In this document: positions 42,028 through 45,739 of the stretch, in pieces
How the letters are laid out: each line of letters opens with the position of its first letter
Position numbering within the stretch: position 1 is the stretch's first letter
From: Comamonadaceae bacterium
GTDB lineage: Bacteria > Pseudomonadota > Gammaproteobacteria > Burkholderiales > Burkholderiaceae_C
Assembly: GCA_947476465.1 (NCBI GenBank)
Contig: CANJQN010000031.1
Span: forward strand, 1 to 45,739
Length of the DNA stretch: 45,739 nt
Direction: 5' to 3'
Made by a program: the position numbers and the translations under genes
Notes under the pieces: generated by a model
Told to the model about the DNA's origin: nothing
Database searches by the model: none
Seen by the model: only the letters and a program-made list of their open reading frames with translations

Positions 42028-42162
42028 TTATTGCGGCGGGAACATGGCTTGGGCTCGGGCCCAGTGGGGCACGGACAGGTAGCACGCGACCTGATCGATG
42101 GTCTGCAGATAGGCCGCCTCGCCCAGTTCGTCCTTGACGGCGCTGACATTGTTCTTCGACAC
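42028..42162 (-). pseudogene. Short coding trace, 44 codons, unknown
   Basis: On the minus strand a GTG at 42162 opens VSKNNVSAVKDELGEAAYLQ and continues through TIDQVACYLSVPHWARAQAM to a TAA next to the hairpin. The composition looks protein-like (balanced, amphipathic) and the frame stays open upstream to 42214, but there is no good start or RBS and it runs out of the tRNA-Asn promoter. It may be the end of a lost gene or a small protein; no family recognised. Confidence 0.3.
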
Positions 42163-42221
42163 CGCTAGCTCGGCGGGAAGGGCCGGAGAGGCAGAAAATT
42201 TGGCTATAATTTAAAGCTTGT

Positions 42222-42297
42222 TCCTCGATAGCTCAGTTGGTAGAGCGCCGGACTGTTAATCCGTAGGTCCCTGGTTCGAGCCCAGGTCGAGGAGCCA
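42222..42297 (+). tRNA. tRNA-Asn (GTT anticodon)
   Basis: A complete cloverleaf: acceptor TCCTCGA/TCGAGGA, D-arm AGCTCAGTTGGTAGAGC, anticodon loop CTGTTAA (GTT), T-arm GGTTCGAGCCC, encoded CCA. A consensus TATAAT at 42205-42210 lies 11 bp upstream and is the probable -10 box. Confidence 0.98.
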
Positions 42298-42394
42298 CCA
42301 GACTCGATTCGTTGCTATAGTTTTTGATCAAAGTCTTTGACTTTTTGACAATTCTTTGCGACTGACACCCGCCACCACACGGGAAGCACACAGC

Positions 42395-42423
42395 AAAACG
42401 GCCACTCATGAGGTGGCCGTTTT
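42395..42423 (-). terminator. Bidirectional intrinsic terminator
   Basis: AAAACGGCCAC and GTGGCCGTTTT form an 11-bp stem around TCATGAG with A/T runs on both sides. It lies 16 bp beyond the stop of the small minus-strand gene at 42440 and can also end transcripts from tRNA-Asn. Confidence 0.9.
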
Positions 42424-42439
42424 CATTGGAGCGGTTGAC

Positions 42440-42745
42440 TCAGCGGGCCGCTGCCGCCATCAGCTTGAGCTGCGCCGCGACCCGCGCAAGGCCGGCGGCG
42501 TACTCGGCCGCTGTGACCTGCTGGGCCTTGAAGGCTTCGCACAGCGCCTGGCGCTGCTCATTGAGGTTCCTGGTCGCGCTGCGCGCCTGCGCCGCCGCAT
42601 TCATGGCCCTGCCGACGCCGGCCAAATCATCCGGCTCGATCTGTGCGGCCTCGCCCCGGACGCTGGTGTGCGTTCGGGTAGTGCCTGTCATTTCGTTTTG
42701 GGTTGTGTCGCTCGCCACGCTCCGCTCCAGGCCCGCCGAGGTCAT
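42440..42745 (-). CDS. Unrecognised 101-residue protein
   Basis: A compact gene with its own intrinsic terminator, which supports expression. GGAG lies 10 bp before the ATG. The N-terminal ~35 residues are Ser/Thr-rich and polar (MTSAGLERSVASDTTQNEMT); the rest is Ala/Gln/Arg-rich and helical (SATRNLNEQRQALCEAFKAQ...LARVAAQLKLMAAAAR). No signal peptide or transmembrane helix. Size and composition recall small secretion-associated or anti-sigma (FlgM-like) proteins, with no firm match. The 252 bp upstream to the Bug gene hold both promoters but no clear motif. Confidence 0.65.
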   Translation of the reverse strand: MTSAGLERSVASDTTQNEMTGTTRTHTSVRGEAAQIEPDDLAGVGRAMNAAAQARSATRNLNEQRQALCEAFKAQQVTAAEYAAGLARVAAQLKLMAAAAR

Positions 42746-42997
42746 GACGTTGTATCTCCATGAGCCCCGCTCCCTGATCGTCCTGGCCCGATGGAATTGT
42801 CTCTGCTCTCACGAGTGTTCAGCGTTGCATCTAAAGAGTGGGGCATGACGCTTATCAACCCGGTCTTCGGCGTATCAAAGCCAGCAGCAGTATTTGGCTA
42901 AAGCACGTAACATGACTGAATGTGCTGTTCGGTAAGGCTTTCGGTGTCAATTCGGCGGCAGACCGACCTCACGGGTCAACAGTCACAGGAAACAAAC

Positions 42998-43978
42998 ATG
43001 ACTTCAAGGCGAAAAATCATCGTGGGCGGCGCTTCCCTGGGAGTGCCCCTGCTCTGGAGCGGTGCGTCGCGCGCGGCCGATCCTTATCCGTCCAAGGTGA
43101 TCACCATCCTCGTGCCCCAGACGCCGGGCGGGGCCAACGACATCATCGGGCGCACTCTGGCGCAAAAGCTCTCCGGCGCGATCGGCGCCCCGGTCATCGT
43201 CGAGAACAAGCCGGGCGCCGGCGGCAACGTGGGGACGACCTACGTGGCGCGCCAGCCGAAGGACGGGTACACGCTGCTGCTCAATGCCCAGAGCGTGCAG
43301 ACCATCAATCCGTTCCTGTACCGCAATATTTCCTTCGACCCGGTGAAGGACTTCGAACCGATCATGGTGGTCGGCGTCGCACCGTACCTGCTCGCCGTCA
43401 ACCCGTCGCTTCCGGCCAGGAACCTGGGCGAGCTGGTGGCGCTGGCTAAGGCGCAGCCGGGCAAGATCAACTATGCGTCGTCCGGCAACGGGACGGTGAA
43501 CCACCTGCTCGGCGAAATGCTCAAGGTCGCCGCCGGAGTCGACATGGTGCATGTGCCTTATCGAGGCGTCGCGCCCGCAGCCACCGACGTCGTGGCCGGC
43601 CTGGTGCCCGTCACCTTCGGTAGTTTTCCAGGGCTGATGCCCTTTGTGCGCAGCGGCCAATTGCGCGCGCTGGCCGTCTGCACCGAAAAGCGGACCCAGC
43701 TGGCACCGGACCTACCCACCATGGCGGAAACCATTCCGGGCTTGTTCGCCAACGCCTGGTACGGGCTGTTCGCGCCCGCCGGAACCCCGCGCGAAATCAT
43801 CGCCAAAGTGCATTCGGAAGTCGCGAAGCTGCTGGATGGCACGGACATGAAGGAGCGCTTTGCCGGGCTGGGTGTGGAGCCCGCGCCGAGCACGCCGGAC
43901 CAGTTGGCCCGACTGATCCGCGAGGACCTAGAGCGCTGGGGAAAGATCGTCAAGGAGTCGAACGCCCGGCTCGATTGA
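42998..43978 (+). CDS. Bug-family periplasmic receptor, third copy
   Basis: A 326-residue receptor. The N-terminus MTSRRKIIVGGASLGVPLLW is followed by ASRAAD, a likely signal cleavage site. Family segments: YPSKVITILVPQTPGGANDI, PVIVENKPGAGGNVGTTYVA, GLFAPAGTPREIIAKVHSE. AGGAAA precedes the ATG at 42998; the ORF is open further upstream without an RBS. It converges with the ketopantoate-reductase-like gene (50-bp gap). No permease is nearby and the ligand is unknown. Confidence 0.94.
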   Translation: MTSRRKIIVGGASLGVPLLWSGASRAADPYPSKVITILVPQTPGGANDIIGRTLAQKLSGAIGAPVIVENKPGAGGNVGTTYVARQPKDGYTLLLNAQSVQTINPFLYRNISFDPVKDFEPIMVVGVAPYLLAVNPSLPARNLGELVALAKAQPGKINYASSGNGTVNHLLGEMLKVAAGVDMVHVPYRGVAPAATDVVAGLVPVTFGSFPGLMPFVRSGQLRALAVCTEKRTQLAPDLPTMAETIPGLFANAWYGLFAPAGTPREIIAKVHSEVAKLLDGTDMKERFAGLGVEPAPSTPDQLARLIREDLERWGKIVKESNARLD

Positions 43979-44028
43979 GGGGCGGGGCCCGCTCGCAGTC
44001 TTGGGCATACGCCGCTCGAGCGCCCCGG

Positions 44029-45087
44029 TCAACCCCCGAGATGCGACGGCGAGGGCGTCACCTCGCCGCGCTCGAGACGCGTGACGAGGCCGACGAGCTT
44101 CTCGTGCGCCTGCGTCGGGATGCCCAGCAGCTTGCCCTTCTCGACGATGTAACCGTTCATGAAGTCGATCTCGGTGCGCCGGCCCTTGCCGATGTCCTGC
44201 GCCATCGACGGGCGCTGCATTTCACCGCGGGGATTGGCCTGGGCGGGGGCCAGCATCAGCGATTCGATTTCGCCCCGGGCGGCGGCATCACCTTCGGCTG
44301 CCAGCGCGAGCCTCTCGGGCTTGAGCTTGCCCAGGTTTTCGAGCTGGAAGCCCAACGCCTGCGCCACACGCACCGCTTCTCCGGCCAGCCCGATCGAAAA
44401 GCGCCGCACCGCCGCGTTCTGGTCGCACTGCGGGGTCGTCAGGCCCGTGATCGCCGAAACGCCGTTGCGCATTCCGTTCAGCACCAGCTTCGACCAGCGC
44501 TCGCCCCATAAGTTCGTCGTTGCCTTCGCGCTGTCGATCCGGGCGAACATCACAACCAGTTCCTGCACGCGCTGCGTGATGACGCCGTGCACTTCGCCAA
44601 CGCGAAAAACCGTGTGTTGCGTTCCGCCTTTCGCGGCGGTGCGGCGGATGCGCGCCGCGTCGTACATCTCGACCGAGATCACCGAGGCGACGACGCCGAG
44701 CGTCTTGCCCCAGCCGACGATGCCCGCGATCTTTTCCTCGTTGACGCAGTTCTGGAGCGAAACGACGTAGCCGTCCGGCGCCAGGTAAGGCTTGATCAGC
44801 ATCGTCGCCCACTCGGTGTCGTACGCCTTCACCGCCACGAAGGCGATGTCAACAGGTTTTTCGCGCGCCAGCGACTGCACTTCGGTCATGTGCAGCGTCT
44901 TCACGTCCTTCACGGTGAACTTCTCCTCGGGCGTCACGCCGTCGAGCTCGAGGCCGCGTGAACGGATCGCCTCGATGTTCTCCGGCCACATATCGATCAG
45001 CGTCACGTCGTGCCCATCCCGGGCGAAATAGCCTCCGACATAGCCACCGAGCGCTCCAGCGCCCACTACCGCAATTCGTTTGCCCAT
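44029..45087 (-). CDS. Ketopantoate reductase family protein (PanE/ApbA-like)
   Basis: A 352-residue NAD(P)-dependent reductase. The MGKRIAVVGAGALGGYVGGY motif gives the nucleotide-binding fold, VDIAFVAVKAYDTEWA and VSLQNCVNEEKIA follow the PanE pattern (catalytic Lys in VKAYDT, Asn in QNCVN), and the C-terminal helical domain has PSMAQDIGKGRRTEIDFMNGY. It is longer than housekeeping PanE (~300), as in the divergent paralogues often found beside Bug receptors in Burkholderiales. It reduces a 2-keto acid; the substrate is uncertain. The ATG at 45087 starts at the Rossmann strand, so the upstream open frame is discounted. Confidence 0.9.
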   Translation of the reverse strand: MGKRIAVVGAGALGGYVGGYFARDGHDVTLIDMWPENIEAIRSRGLELDGVTPEEKFTVKDVKTLHMTEVQSLAREKPVDIAFVAVKAYDTEWATMLIKPYLAPDGYVVSLQNCVNEEKIAGIVGWGKTLGVVASVISVEMYDAARIRRTAAKGGTQHTVFRVGEVHGVITQRVQELVVMFARIDSAKATTNLWGERWSKLVLNGMRNGVSAITGLTTPQCDQNAAVRRFSIGLAGEAVRVAQALGFQLENLGKLKPERLALAAEGDAAARGEIESLMLAPAQANPRGEMQRPSMAQDIGKGRRTEIDFMNGYIVEKGKLLGIPTQAHEKLVGLVTRLERGEVTPSPSHLGG

Positions 45088-45250
45088 CGCCGCCTTTAAG
45101 ATCGCTGATATTCCAACGGCCGAAAATCCAACATCCCTACGGATAGGCTTTTCAACCATAAGAGGCGGAGTGTCGCACCTTGGCACAAAGCCAAGCTGTG
45201 CTGCAGCGCCATTTGCTCGGGAGTTTGCTTCATTAGAGTTTGATGCCTGT

Positions 45251-45550
45251 TCAGTGGGCCACTTCAACACTGGGGCGCATGTCTTGTGGTTGCTCCTCAA
45301 CAGGATCAATTTTACGCTCATCTAAATGCCGTTCAAGAAGGGTCAGCATTTTGATTTTTTGCATAAAACCCTGCTGTCGCACAGTGGCATCTTCGGCTGT
45401 CTGCGCTTGTGGGCACACCAATAGGTCAATGTCGCCACCTTTTTTGGCATCATCCACGCACGAGCCAAACAGCCACACAGATGTGCCTTGGCCAAATGCA
45501 ACAGTTGCGGCCTGCCGAATGGCCTGAATTTGGTCTGTACTAAGACGCAT
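45251..45550 (-). CDS. Minimal nucleotidyltransferase (MNT-type)
   Basis: A 99-residue nucleotidyltransferase-fold protein. WLFGSCVDDAKKGGDIDLLV carries the GS...DxD catalytic signature of the MNT/HEPN group. Such proteins usually act as antitoxins by AMPylating a HEPN RNase or are paired with substrate-binding subunits. No complete partner follows; immediately upstream only a short coding tail (EDLTFTHDLLELLSCYDD, stop) remains before an IS end. An upstream ATG at 45568 is possible. Low GC relative to the window supports horizontal origin. Confidence 0.85.
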   Translation of the reverse strand: MRLSTDQIQAIRQAATVAFGQGTSVWLFGSCVDDAKKGGDIDLLVCPQAQTAEDATVRQQGFMQKIKMLTLLERHLDERKIDPVEEQPQDMRPSVEVAH

Positions 45551-45556
45551 GGTCAA

Positions 45557-45615
45557 TCGTCGTAGCACGACAAGAGTTCCAATAAATCATGCGTAAATGT
45601 TAAATCCTCATCACT
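45557..45615 (-). pseudogene. Possible 3' end of a partner gene truncated by an IS element
   Basis: On the minus strand, 18 codons reading EDLTFTHDLLELLSCYDD and a stop lie between the IS end and the MNT start (stop 3-4 bp before the MNT ATG). The tight spacing is what a HEPN-type partner gene would show. The rest of the gene is replaced by the IS4-like element. The HEPN assignment is inferred from position, not from sequence. Confidence 0.35.
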
Positions 45616-45739
45616 ACTGTCCGGTTAAAAGTTGAACAAATTCAACTGGTTAGCTACGCTGGGCATTTCGAGGTCTGTGGCGTCGGCCTGCAAGGCGCAT
45701 GAAAGCTGGGTTTTCTCGAAAACCGAGACCGACAGAATC
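45616..45739 (-). mobile_element. 3' end of an IS4-family insertion sequence (runs off window)
   Basis: On the minus strand, 37 codons up to the TAA at 45626-45628 read SVFEKTQLSCALQADATDLE and end ANQLNLFNF, the typical C-terminus of IS4-family transposases (FEKT...LQ...NQLNLF). About 10 bp further the sequence ACTGTCCGGTTAAAAG is a plausible terminal inverted repeat. Only this end is inside the window, so element length and integrity are unknown. Confidence 0.75.

Noticed and set aside
42746..42997. Shared effector-type box before the small gene at 42440
   Set aside because: A GCCCC run occurs near 42842 on the minus strand, but the following bases (ACTCTTTAG) do not match the TA-C-TCGCG part of the box.

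Overview
The window looks like a chromosomal segment of a GC-rich betaproteobacterium (Burkholderiales, most likely Comamonadaceae-like). The reasons are the cysI-DUF934-cysH-cysD-cysN layout, three Bug-type periplasmic receptors, a PhaC synthase, YggX, and two dispersed repeat families (one reading roughly VRPEPVEG / LSLSKG, the other VIPAQAGIQ / DPRLRGDD in translation) that are frequent in that group. No species call is attempted.

Region 1 (1-10.6 kb, all minus strand) is a TPP-riboswitch-led thiamine operon: riboswitch - thiD - luxE-like - luxC-like - ABC ATPase - ABC permease - NMT1/THI5-like binding protein - SDR - thiE - thiO - thiS - thiG. Many junctions are ATGA overlaps. The unusual part is a complete acid-to-aldehyde-to-alcohol reduction set (LuxE acyl activation, LuxC acyl reductase, SDR) with no luciferase, placed under TPP control beside a pyrimidine-type importer and ThiD. 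I propose that it salvages a carboxylated thiamine precursor. A short relic of an NhaP2-type antiporter lies just upstream of the riboswitch.

Region 2 (10.8-17.3 kb) carries a small lipoprotein, an NfeD protease-FloA flotillin-small membrane protein operon, a convergent class I PHA synthase (phaC), and an aminoglycoside-phosphotransferase/AAA kinase fusion.

Region 3 (17.3-29.5 kb) is accessory. An acyl-CoA catabolism cluster (enoyl-CoA hydratase, ADP-forming acyl-CoA synthetase, nitronate monooxygenase, thiolase-like protein with OB tail, two MaoC-type hydratase halves) sits between two diverged copies of the same junction: the 3' end of the kinase gene followed by an SMP-30 gene. The left SMP-30 copy is an internally deleted remnant and the right copy is intact. 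Next come an AMP-forming acyl-CoA synthetase, a tiny possible citryl-CoA-lyase remnant and two Bug receptors.

Region 4 (29.8-34.8 kb) has tRNA-Pro, two unrecognised proteins with Ser/Thr/Pro-rich N-termini and a shared upstream box, yggX, and an mnmC whose methyltransferase half looks degenerate.

Region 5 (34.9-42.0 kb) is the assimilatory sulfate reduction operon (cysI, DUF934, cysH, cysD, cysN), then fdxA and a ferredoxin-NADP reductase, closed by a strong hairpin. Repeats have inserted at the cysH/cysD junction and inside the cysN coding sequence, keeping the reading frames open.

Region 6 (42.0-45.7 kb) has tRNA-Asn, a small unknown protein with its own terminator, a third Bug receptor, a ketopantoate-reductase-like protein, a minimal nucleotidyltransferase, and the 3' end of an IS4-family transposase running off the window.
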